From: an uncultured Lachnospiraceae bacterium
GTDB taxonomy: Bacteria; Bacillota_A; Clostridia; Lachnospirales; Lachnospiraceae
DNA: 9,069 nt
Assembly (NCBI GenBank): GCA_910587495.1
Contig: CAJUMT010000141.1
Coordinates: 1-9,069, forward strand
Reading direction: 5' to 3'
Part shown: positions 1 to 5,990 of the stretch, one piece after another
Layout: each line of letters begins with the position of its first letter
How positions within the stretch are numbered: position 1 is the first letter of the stretch
Position numbers and translations under genes: made by a program
Notes under the pieces: generated by a model
The model's input: the letters and a program-made list of their open reading frames with translations, nothing else
Told to the model about the DNA's origin: nothing
The model's database searches: none

Positions 1-47
1 TGTTCATACAATTCAAAGCCTGTTAGATGTAGATTAAACATGTTGCC

Positions 48-73
48 GAGGATACTGTAAATGCAGTATCCTC
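48..73. other. Perfect 10-bp inverted repeat (hairpin) upstream of the GntR gene
   Basis: GAGGATACTG (48-57) and CAGTATCCTC (64-73) are perfect reverse complements around a 6-base loop. No T-run follows on either strand, so it is not a standard intrinsic terminator. Reading frame 2 of bases 1-37 stays open and ends in TAA at 35-37, so this hairpin could lie just past the 3' end of an upstream gene. That tail is too short to call as a gene. It could equally be an operator or an RNA processing structure. Confidence 0.5.
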
Positions 74-113
74 ATCCTCCTTACTGCGTTTGTGAAAGCA
101 GACGATTACTTAT

Positions 114-147
114 TTGACATTTCCTTCCACCTGTAATAAAGTATAAT
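114..147 (+). promoter_or_regulatory. Candidate promoter of the GntR-family regulator gene
   Basis: A perfect TTGACA (114-119) and a perfect TATAAT (142-147) lie upstream of the regulator gene, but the spacer is 22 bp, well over the usual 16-18. The TATAAT may therefore work with a poorer -35 near 119-124, or the promoter may need help from a regulator. The start codon at 183 gives a leader of roughly 30 bases. Confidence 0.55.
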
Positions 148-158
148 GTAGGACATTA
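144..158. promoter_or_regulatory. Candidate operator overlapping the GntR gene -10 box
   Basis: TAATGT (144-149) and ACATTA (153-158) form a perfect 6-bp inverted repeat around AGG. The core GT-N3-AC has the half-site geometry known for FadR-subfamily GntR operators. It overlaps the -10 box and likely transcription start, a good place for autorepression. A related sequence lies on the opposite strand just after the -10 of the transporter operon (1069-1081). Assignment to this regulator is inference. Confidence 0.4.
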
Positions 159-182
159 AAAATACAGATAAGGGAGGACGCT

Positions 183-902
183 ATGAACAAGAATGCAACA
201 TATCTGAAAAAACTGAACAGCGAATCGGTAGTCCAGCAGGTAATCAATTGCCTGACGGAAGCTATGATTAATAAAGAGTTAAAACCAGGCGATAAAATTC
301 CTACAGAACTGGAACTGTCGGAAACTCTGGGTGTGGGAAGAAATTCCATACGGGAGGCGATCAAGATTCTTGTTTATCTGGGCGTATTGGAAATACGCCG
401 GGCAGAAGGGACATTTGTGTGTGAAGGCTTTTCCGAGAGTATGATTGACCCCATGATCTATGGAATCATACTGGATAAGTCTGAATCCTACGATAACCTG
501 ATGGATCTTCGGGAGATGATGGAAGTGGGGGTTGTCCAGCTTGCCATGACGAAGTACAATGAGCAGGATATGGAAAATCTTGAGGAAAAACTCAAAGCTA
601 TGAAAGAAGCCATCGAACAGGGTGCGCATAATACGCTGGAAGCCTTCCAGGCAGACAATGCGTTTCATGACGCCGTATCCCAGATGGGGCATAATCCCCT
701 GGTGGACAAGATCAACCGTGTCGTGCAGATGCTTACCTATTCGGTACGGTTAGAGACAGTTACGCACATGATAGAAAGCGGTCGGGGTATGGAACTGTAT
801 AAAGCGCACGAGAATATCTGCCGTATGCTGCGGGAAAAAGATAAGAGTAATATCAATCAGAATATAAGAGAAACATATTTTGAAGAAGAGATAAACCAGT
901 AA
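183..902 (+). CDS. GntR-family transcriptional regulator, FadR/FCD subfamily
   Basis: This 239-residue protein is a DNA-binding regulator with the usual length for the FadR subfamily. Residues about 13-80 form the GntR winged helix-turn-helix, with LKPGDKIPTE and the recognition region GVGRNSIREAIKIL (50-63) followed by the wing EIRRAEGTFV. Residues about 105-235 fit the all-helical FCD ligand domain. Candidate metal or ligand residues are Asp158 and His162 in ADNAFH, His195, and His209 in AHENI; the C-terminal His common in the family is not evident. FCD proteins usually bind organic acids or sugar acids. The start ATG has AGGGAGG at 171-177, five bases upstream. The gene has its own promoter and terminator and lies directly before the TRAP operon, so it probably controls that operon and perhaps itself. 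Whether it represses or activates is unknown. Confidence 0.93.
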   Translation: MNKNATYLKKLNSESVVQQVINCLTEAMINKELKPGDKIPTELELSETLGVGRNSIREAIKILVYLGVLEIRRAEGTFVCEGFSESMIDPMIYGIILDKSESYDNLMDLREMMEVGVVQLAMTKYNEQDMENLEEKLKAMKEAIEQGAHNTLEAFQADNAFHDAVSQMGHNPLVDKINRVVQMLTYSVRLETVTHMIESGRGMELYKAHENICRMLREKDKSNINQNIRETYFEEEINQ

Positions 903-908
903 AAAAAG

Positions 909-951
909 ATCACTCATGAAAACAGAAAGGGGTTCATGGGTGATTTTTTTT
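909..951 (+). terminator. Rho-independent terminator after the GntR gene
   Basis: ATCACTCATGAA (909-920) pairs with TTCATGGGTGAT (933-944) over 12 bp with one G-U pair, around a 12-base loop, and an eight-T run follows. An A-run at 901-907 precedes the stem, so it could also work on the opposite strand. It separates the regulator from the transporter operon. Confidence 0.88.
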
Positions 952-1000
952 GGTTTTTATTAAAAGATATCAGCAATTTGCACAAAAACATATATTAGAA

Positions 1001-1018
1001 TTTGGCAATAGTGCCAAA
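1001..1018. promoter_or_regulatory. Inverted repeat, candidate regulator binding site upstream of the TRAP operon
   Basis: TTTGGCA (1001-1007) and TGCCAAA (1012-1018) are perfect 7-bp arms around ATAG. The site ends 14 bases before the TTGACA box, a position more typical of activator binding than of blocking polymerase. The stem is short and no T-run follows, so it is not a terminator. The neighbouring FCD regulator is the obvious candidate binder, but this is unproven. The AT-rich stretch 952-1000 holds nothing else I can support. Confidence 0.5.
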
Positions 1019-1032
1019 ACTTAGAAATACTG

Positions 1033-1063
1033 TTGACATTTATCAGGCAATATGATATATAAT
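1033..1063 (+). promoter_or_regulatory. Promoter of the TRAP-transketolase-SDR operon
   Basis: TTGACA (1033-1038) is a perfect -35. The -10 is either TATATA (1056-1061, 17-bp spacer) or TATAAT (1058-1063, 19-bp spacer). The ribosome binding site and start codon follow about 45-60 bases later. No other convincing promoter appears before 5990, which supports one long transcript. Confidence 0.75.
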
Positions 1064-1068
1064 ACATA

Positions 1069-1081
1069 TAACATCCTACAA
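1069..1081 (-). promoter_or_regulatory. Motif shared with the GntR promoter, candidate second operator
   Basis: Read on the minus strand this is TTGTAGGATGTTA. It matches ATGTAGGACATTA at 146-158 in 10 of 13 positions, including the block TGTAGGA. Both copies lie within a few bases downstream of a -10 box, where bound repressor would block initiation. The palindrome is imperfect here, so chance similarity remains possible. Confidence 0.3.
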
Positions 1082-1120
1082 AGGACGGAGAACAAAGAAC
1101 AAAGGGAAGGAGAATTGCTT

Positions 1121-2149
1121 ATGAAGCAAAAGATGATGGTGTTTATTCTTGCAGCGGCTATGTCGGCAGGATTATTGTCGGGATGCGGTTCCGGAAGCAA
1201 GCAAACATCCGGGACAGCCGGGGATGAGTACCAGCAGATCGAACTTGTAATGGCGGTTAATGGGACGGACATCCAGATTGATTCCATGGTGGCGAAAAAA
1301 TTTGCCGAGCTGGTTTCAGAAGGATCCGGCGGCAGGGTGACGGTAGCGGTATTTCCCAACGACCAGCTGGCAGGAGGGAATTCCACCAAAGGAATCGAGA
1401 TGATTGCGGTGGGCGGCGTAGACCTGGCTGCTTATGCTACATCTGTTATGTCTGTATTGGACGAACAGATGTCCATTGCTACAATTCCATGGAGCTTTGA
1501 CGACTACCAGGAAGCCAGAACCGTCATTGACGAGACAGGGGGAGACTACTACGCGAAGGTCTTGGAACAAAAAGGCATCACTTATCTTGGGTCGTTCCAT
1601 AATGGTTTCAGGCAGCTTAGCAACAGTAAGCGGGAAGTACATACGCCGGAAGACGTGCAGGGGTTAAAAATCAGAGTCCCGGGTAGCGAAGTCTATATGG
1701 ATTTTTTCCGGGCGCTGAAAGCAGACCCGATCTCCATGAGCTGGAGCGAAGTATTTACGGCCATCCAGCAGGGAGCAATCGACGGGCAGGAGAATGGCGT
1801 GAGCATTACGGATTCGGCCAAGATGTATGAAATACAGGATTATATGACCTTGTGGAATTATACATATGAAAACGATCTGTTTGTGGCAAACACGGAGATC
1901 TGGAACAGCCTGGAGCCAAAGACCCAGGAGCTTTTAAGGACGAAAGCCAAAGAGGCATGCGACTGGGGCAGAGATCAGGTGGAGCAGGAAGAAGCAGAGA
2001 TTGTGCAGAAGTTCAGAGACGGCGGGATGACGGTGACAGAGCTGACCGCGGATGAACTTGAAACTTTTAAAAAGGCGGTACAATCCGTTCGGGAGAAATT
2101 TATGGAGAAATACGGGGAAGAGGCATGCACCGCTTTCCAGATCGAGTAG
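1121..2149 (+). CDS. dctP: TRAP transporter substrate-binding lipoprotein (DctP family)
   Basis: This is the extracytoplasmic receptor that captures the substrate and delivers it to the TRAP membrane subunits. I chose ATG 1121 (342 aa) because AAGGAG (1107-1112) lies eight bases before it and a lipoprotein signal follows at once; an in-frame ATG at 1052 overlaps the promoter. The signal peptide is residues 1-21 with lipobox LSGC, so Cys22 would be lipid-anchored to the outer face of the membrane. Family features include GFRQLSN (residues 162-168), GLKIRVPGS (181-189) with Arg185, the position that usually salt-bridges a substrate carboxylate, and QQGAIDGQEN (216-225). The family mainly binds organic and sugar acids, though some members bind other ligands, so the ligand cannot be read from the sequence. 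It is the first gene of the operon. Confidence 0.95.
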   Translation: MKQKMMVFILAAAMSAGLLSGCGSGSKQTSGTAGDEYQQIELVMAVNGTDIQIDSMVAKKFAELVSEGSGGRVTVAVFPNDQLAGGNSTKGIEMIAVGGVDLAAYATSVMSVLDEQMSIATIPWSFDDYQEARTVIDETGGDYYAKVLEQKGITYLGSFHNGFRQLSNSKREVHTPEDVQGLKIRVPGSEVYMDFFRALKADPISMSWSEVFTAIQQGAIDGQENGVSITDSAKMYEIQDYMTLWNYTYENDLFVANTEIWNSLEPKTQELLRTKAKEACDWGRDQVEQEEAEIVQKFRDGGMTVTELTADELETFKKAVQSVREKFMEKYGEEACTAFQIE

Positions 2150-2170
2150 TTATACAGAAAGGGGAAATAC

Positions 2171-2647
2171 ATGCATTTATTAGACAAAATTGAAGAGATT
2201 GTAGCAGCCGTATGTCTGTCGGTGATGACAGTCCTGGCATTTGCCAACGTAGTGGCAAGATATGTATTCAGCGCCTCCTTCTCTTTTTCAGAAGAGATTA
2301 CTACCTATTTATTTGTATTGCTAAGCCTGCTAGGCACGGCGATTGCGGCACGCAGAAGAGCGCATCTGGGACTTACGATTCTTACGGATGTGGTCGGTCC
2401 CAAAGTAAGAAGAGTTCTGCATGTGATCGGTTATTTGTTTGCGGTGGCGTTTACAGGGGCAATCTTTTTCTACGGCATACAGATGGTTTTAAGCCAGCGG
2501 CAGCTGGGGCAGGTAACTGCGAACATGCAGTGGCCGGAATGGATCTTCGGCTCTTTCGTACCAATTGGAGCGTTGTTCGCCATGATCCGTTTTGTCCAGG
2601 TGTTGGTTGAGGAGATACAAGGAAAAGGCGAGGAGGTGCAAAGCTGA
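2171..2647 (+). CDS. dctQ: TRAP transporter small permease subunit (DctQ family)
   Basis: This 158-residue membrane protein is the small subunit that pairs with the large TRAP permease. Four hydrophobic segments are visible at about residues 8-30, 43-61, 82-105 and 124-146, the usual DctQ topology. Family-like sequence includes NVVARYVF (26-33), a charged SEE turn (40-42) and RRRAHLGL (61-68) after the second helix. The start ATG has AAAGGGG six bases upstream. The gene lies 21 bases after the binding-protein gene, and its TGA overlaps the next ATG by one base (TGATG), so translation of the two permease subunits is probably coupled. DctQ sequences diverge widely; the call rests on size, topology and position between the other two TRAP genes. 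Confidence 0.93.
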   Translation: MHLLDKIEEIVAAVCLSVMTVLAFANVVARYVFSASFSFSEEITTYLFVLLSLLGTAIAARRRAHLGLTILTDVVGPKVRRVLHVIGYLFAVAFTGAIFFYGIQMVLSQRQLGQVTANMQWPEWIFGSFVPIGALFAMIRFVQVLVEEIQGKGEEVQS

Positions 2648-3930
2648 TGGTTGCGGCAGTATTGTTTCTTGTATTTGCGGCTTTGCTGCTTATAGGCGCT
2701 CCCATCGCAGTGTGTCTGGGCGCTTCCAGCGTGCTGGCCATGATTGTGCAGGGAGCCGGAAGGCCTTTGGATACCATTATGAGCAGCTTGCCGAGACTGG
2801 TATCTTCTTCCACAAGTAAATTTGTATTGTTGGCGATTCCGTTCTTTATCCTTGCCGGAAACATTATGGAAAAAGCGGGAATTTCCAGAAAACTGATTAA
2901 GCTGGCAGAAGTCTGTGTGGGACATATGCGGGGAGGACTTGCGATTGTATGCGTTATCGTATCCTGTTTCTTTGCGGCCATCTCCGGCTCCGGGCCGGCC
3001 ACTGTGGCGGCGCTGGGACTGATTATGATACCTGCCATGGTAAAGGCAGGGTACAAGCCGGCGTTTGCGGCGGCGCTGATGGGAGCGTCCGGGGCGATCG
3101 GCGTGGTCATACCGCCTTCTATTACTTTCGTGGTATATGGTTCTATTGCAGACGCCTCTATCGGAACTTTGTTTTTAGCAGGCGTGCTTCCCGGGCTTTT
3201 AATGGGGCTGGGACTTATGGTTACGGCGCTGCTGGCAGGACGTAAAAGTAAGCTGGAGACGCTTCCTAAGGCATCAGGGAAAGAGCGCTGGGTTGCATTT
3301 AAAGACGCTTTCTGGGGACTGATGATGCCGGTCATCATTTTGGGCGGGATCTATGGAGGAATCTTTACTCCCACGGAAGCGGCGGCAGTATCGGTTATTT
3401 ATGGATTGTTTGTAGGAGCGTTTATCTATAAGGAAATCAAATTAAAGGAATTGTACACGCTTCTGCTGGATTCAGTCTCCACGACGGCGACGGTTATGTT
3501 CATTACTGCGGCGGCCAGTCTGTTTGCTTATGTGCTGACCCGCGCCCGCCTGGATGTGGCGATCAGTACGGCGCTTCAGGATGTGACCGGCGGAAGTACC
3601 ATAGTATTTTTGATCATTGTAAATATTATCCTTTTGATTGCAGGATGTTTTCTGGATTCCACATCGGCGCTGTATATTTTCACTCCGTTGTTTGTGCCGG
3701 TAGCCAATGCCCTTGGAATTGATTTGGTCCATCTGGGCGTGGTCATGATTGTGAACCTGGCGATCGGATTGTTTACGCCGCCGGTGGGCGTGAATCTGTA
3801 TGTGGCCTGCGGTGTGGCGGATGTGAACTTAAAAGAAATATCCAAAGCGGTGGTTCCGCTTCTGATTGCATCCATTATTGTACTTTTAATCGTTACTTAT
3901 ATACCTGCGGTATCGCTGGTGTTTGTATAA
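2647..3930 (+). CDS. dctM: TRAP transporter large permease subunit (DctM family)
   Basis: This 427-residue, very hydrophobic protein is the transport channel of the TRAP system, which in this family drives uptake by cation (usually sodium) symport. Recognisable DctM signatures are SGSGPATVAAL (113-123), IPPSI (155-159), GGIYGGIFTPTEAAAV (233-248) and GLFTPPVGVNLYV (374-386); the two proline-rich segments fit the paired hairpin regions of this fold. The length matches stand-alone DctM proteins, so this is a classical three-gene TRAP system and not a fused QM version. AGGAGG (2631-2636) precedes the start by ten bases inside the end of dctQ, and the genes overlap by one base. The transketolase gene follows after 24 bases. 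Confidence 0.96.
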   Translation: MVAAVLFLVFAALLLIGAPIAVCLGASSVLAMIVQGAGRPLDTIMSSLPRLVSSSTSKFVLLAIPFFILAGNIMEKAGISRKLIKLAEVCVGHMRGGLAIVCVIVSCFFAAISGSGPATVAALGLIMIPAMVKAGYKPAFAAALMGASGAIGVVIPPSITFVVYGSIADASIGTLFLAGVLPGLLMGLGLMVTALLAGRKSKLETLPKASGKERWVAFKDAFWGLMMPVIILGGIYGGIFTPTEAAAVSVIYGLFVGAFIYKEIKLKELYTLLLDSVSTTATVMFITAAASLFAYVLTRARLDVAISTALQDVTGGSTIVFLIIVNIILLIAGCFLDSTSALYIFTPLFVPVANALGIDLVHLGVVMIVNLAIGLFTPPVGVNLYVACGVADVNLKEISKAVVPLLIASIIVLLIVTYIPAVSLVFV

Positions 3931-3954
3931 AGACTTTATGAAAGAGGTAGAAAA

Positions 3955-4797
3955 ATGAGAAATGTAAGCGTAGAAGAATTACAGAAACAATGTGTGGAAC
4001 TGAAGAAAAAAGTAGTCTCCATGATTTATAAAGCACAGTCAGGGCATCCGGGCGGGTCTTTGTCAGCGGCTGATTTTGTGACGGCGCTTTATTTCAGGGA
4101 GATGAACCTGGACCCGAAGAATCCCAAGTGGGAGGACAGAGACCGTTTTGTGCTATCCAAAGGCCATGTATGCCCTGTTCAGTATGCGGCGTTGGCATCC
4201 TTGGGATACTTTGACGAGTCTGTGCTGGATACGCTGCGTCAGGAAGGGTCGATTCTTCAAGGCCATCCGGATATGAAAAAATGCCCGGGTATTGATATTT
4301 CCACAGGCTCTTTGGGACAGGGGTTTGCCTGCGGCGTCGGTATGGGCATCGCAGCAAAAGCAGACAAAAAAGATTACCGCGTATTTGTGGTAGTAGGTGA
4401 CGGAGAGTGCCAGGAAGGGGAGATCTGGGAGGCTGCGCAGACAGCCAATAAATATAAGTTGGATAATCTGGTCGTATTTGTGGACAACAACAATCTGCAG
4501 CTGGACGGCACTACCGATGAAATTATGCCTAATATTAACCTGGGGAAAAAGTTTGAGGCGTTTGGATTTGAGACTTTTGATATTGACGGGCACAATATGG
4601 CGGAAATCGTGGCAGTATTGGATAAAATCCGGGTATCCAAAAACGGAAAGCCTAAATGCGTTTTTGCCCATACAGTAAAAGGAAAAGGCGTGTCCTTTAT
4701 GGAAAACCAGTGCGGATGGCATGGCGTGGCCCCTAACGACGAACAGTACGCACAGGCCATGAAAGAACTTGACGAACAGCTTCAGGCATTAGCATAA
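3955..4797 (+). CDS. Transketolase, N-terminal (thiamine diphosphate-binding) subunit
   Basis: This is the first half of a split transketolase, an enzyme that moves a two-carbon ketol unit from a ketose to an aldehyde using thiamine diphosphate and a divalent metal. The 280 residues cover only the pyrophosphate-binding domain. Visible motifs are SGHPGGSLSAAD (29-40), SKGH (68-71), QGHPD (102-106), GSLGQG (118-123), the metal/diphosphate motif GDGECQEG (148-155) ending near Asn178-180, and HTVKGKG (239-245) with WHG (255-257). Start ATG 3955 has AGAGG seven bases upstream. It should assemble with the product of the next gene. Split transketolases occur in standard pentose metabolism and in specialised pathways, including apulose-4-phosphate transketolase and the sulfoquinovose sulfo-transketolase. 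Placement behind a TRAP transporter favours a specialised role, but the substrate is not known. Confidence 0.95.
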   Translation: MRNVSVEELQKQCVELKKKVVSMIYKAQSGHPGGSLSAADFVTALYFREMNLDPKNPKWEDRDRFVLSKGHVCPVQYAALASLGYFDESVLDTLRQEGSILQGHPDMKKCPGIDISTGSLGQGFACGVGMGIAAKADKKDYRVFVVVGDGECQEGEIWEAAQTANKYKLDNLVVFVDNNNLQLDGTTDEIMPNINLGKKFEAFGFETFDIDGHNMAEIVAVLDKIRVSKNGKPKCVFAHTVKGKGVSFMENQCGWHGVAPNDEQYAQAMKELDEQLQALA

Positions 4798-4826
4798 AAG
4801 CAAAAACAAGATTAGGAGGATTAGCA

Positions 4827-5762
4827 ATGAGCGAAGTAAAGAAAGCGACCAGAGACGGATTTGGCGAGGAAATCGTAGAACTTGGAAAAAGAGACAATAA
4901 AATTTATGTGGTAGATGTAGATATCGGGAAATCCTGCAAGACAGGGCAGTTCAGGGCAGAGCTTCCGGAACAGTATTTTAACGTAGGCATTGCAGAGCAG
5001 AACGCGGCAGGCGTGGCGGCAGGCATGGCGACCTGCGGTAAGATTCCTTTTGTTGTTACATATGCGGTATTCGGTTCCCTTCGGATGTGCGAGATGATCC
5101 GCCAGGAGATCTGCTATCCGAATCTGAACGTGAAGATTGCCTGCTCCCACGGCGGCGTGACGCCGGCCAACGACGGAGCCAGCCATCAGTGCGTTGAGGA
5201 TCTTGGCGTACTCCGCACTATCCCAAATATGACTGTCATCATGCCGGCGGATTATTATGCAGCCAAAAAACTTGTGGCAGAGGCTGCCAAAATGTACGGG
5301 CCGTGTTACTTGCGTTTCACAAGAGATGCAATTCCGGTGATCTATGACGAGAATACAGAATTTACAATCGGAAAAGCCAATACGCTTAAAGAAGGAAAAG
5401 ACGTGGCGATCATTGCCAACGGAGATACTGTATGCATCGCCTTAGAAGCAGCAAAAACACTGGAACAAAAAGGAATAAAGGCAAGAGTGCTGGATATGCA
5501 TACCATTAAGCCGCTGGACACAGAAGCAGTTATGGACTGCATAGAAAACATTGGGAAAATTATCACAGTGGAAGACCATAATATCTTAAACGGCCTTGGA
5601 AGCGCAGTCAGCGATATTGTAGCGGAAACCGGAAAAGCAGTTGTAAGAAGAGTCGGCATCCAGGATCAGTTCGGACAGTCTGCGCCTTATGGAAGGCTGC
5701 TGGAAATGAACGGTATCACAGCAGGGCATATTGTAGAGCTGGCGGAAGAACTAACAAAATAA
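4827..5762 (+). CDS. Transketolase, C-terminal (pyrimidine-binding) subunit
   Basis: This 311-residue protein is the partner half of the split transketolase. It contains the pyrimidine-binding domain with GIAEQN (54-59), in which Glu57 is the expected cofactor-activating glutamate, followed by ATCGKIPFV (68-76) and the active-site stretch SHGGVTPANDGASHQCVEDL (108-127). The C-terminal domain runs from about residue 180 and includes DMHTIKPLD (223-231) and VEDHNILNGLG (248-258). AGGAGGA (4814-4820) lies six bases before the start, and only 29 bases separate the two halves, consistent with equal expression. The length is normal for this half. The last codons, from GCGGAA at 5742, resemble the junction sequence of the repeats that follow. 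The C-terminal half of 1-deoxyxylulose-5-phosphate synthase is a distant relative, but the separate N-terminal gene argues against that. Confidence 0.95.
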   Translation: MSEVKKATRDGFGEEIVELGKRDNKIYVVDVDIGKSCKTGQFRAELPEQYFNVGIAEQNAAGVAAGMATCGKIPFVVTYAVFGSLRMCEMIRQEICYPNLNVKIACSHGGVTPANDGASHQCVEDLGVLRTIPNMTVIMPADYYAAKKLVAEAAKMYGPCYLRFTRDAIPVIYDENTEFTIGKANTLKEGKDVAIIANGDTVCIALEAAKTLEQKGIKARVLDMHTIKPLDTEAVMDCIENIGKIITVEDHNILNGLGSAVSDIVAETGKAVVRRVGIQDQFGQSAPYGRLLEMNGITAGHIVELAEELTK

Positions 5763-5862
5763 AACTAAAAACAGCGGAAGCCCGGACAACGCCAGATTGA
5801 TTTGCAGACGCGCAAGCGGCTGGAAAACAATCTAGTACCCGGCGTTGGGAGGGTTGTAGCGG
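5763..5862 (+). repeat. Structured tandem repeat, copy A (possible RNA element)
   Basis: The first of two diverged ~100-bp units fills the gap after the transketolase. It begins with AACTAAAA, which recurs at 5863 and 5968. The predicted fold has an outer stem CAACGCC (5787-5793) with GGCGTTG (5841-5847), an adjoining stem AGATT (5794-5798) with AATCT (5829-5833), and a seven-base 3' bulge (5834-5840). Inside is an apical hairpin CAGACGCGCAAGCGGCTG (5805-5822): CAG/CTG, an A-G mismatch, CGC/GCG and a GCAA tetraloop. The GNRA loop exists only when read on the + strand, so the transcript from the operon would carry the structure. No open reading frame of interest is present. Confidence 0.75.
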
Positions 5863-5967
5863 AACTAAAATAAAAAAACAGCAACGGAACGGACGCCCCG
5901 GGAGGATTTACAGACGCGTAAGCGGCTGAAATGCTCCCAGATAAGGGGGGCGGGAGTGGAGTTGCGG
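5863..5967 (+). repeat. Structured tandem repeat, copy B (possible RNA element)
   Basis: The second unit has the same architecture as copy A but different stem sequences. The outer stem is CGCCCC (5894-5899) with GGGGCG (5947-5952); the adjoining stem is GGGAG (5900-5904) with CTCCC (5934-5938), and an eight-base 3' bulge beginning AG follows. The apical hairpin CAGACGCGTAAGCGGCTG (5911-5928) differs from copy A at one base, which keeps a GNRA loop (GTAA). GATTT before and AAA after the hairpin are conserved. GCAAC (5881-5885) can pair with GTTGC (5961-5965) to close the unit. It ends just before the ribosome binding site of the dehydrogenase gene. Confidence 0.75.
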
Positions 5968-5990
5968 AACTAAAATAGGAGAATGAGAAT

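Noticed and set aside
1..37. A possible C-terminal tail of an upstream protein in frame 2, ending at TAA 35-37.
   Set aside because: Eleven codons are too few to identify, and another frame is also open over this stretch.
1052..1120. An upstream in-frame ATG that would lengthen the TRAP binding protein by 23 residues.
   Set aside because: It overlaps the -10 region, has no ribosome binding site, and would put a hydrophilic stretch before a clear lipoprotein signal peptide.
2451..3338. A 295-codon open frame on the minus strand.
   Set aside because: It is antisense to the two TRAP permease genes, whose motifs and translational overlap are unmistakable. Its composition is a codon-bias shadow with no recognisable domain.
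5763..5975. Reading the tandem units as a CRISPR array or as a known tandem riboswitch.
   Set aside because: There are only two ~100-bp units without short identical repeats and unique spacers. The conserved bases do not match the cores I know for glycine, guanidine or cyclic-di-GMP riboswitches.
5763..5990. An insertion sequence or transposase remnant in the operon gap.
   Set aside because: There is no transposase coding sequence, and the inverted repeats are explained by local hairpins and not element ends.
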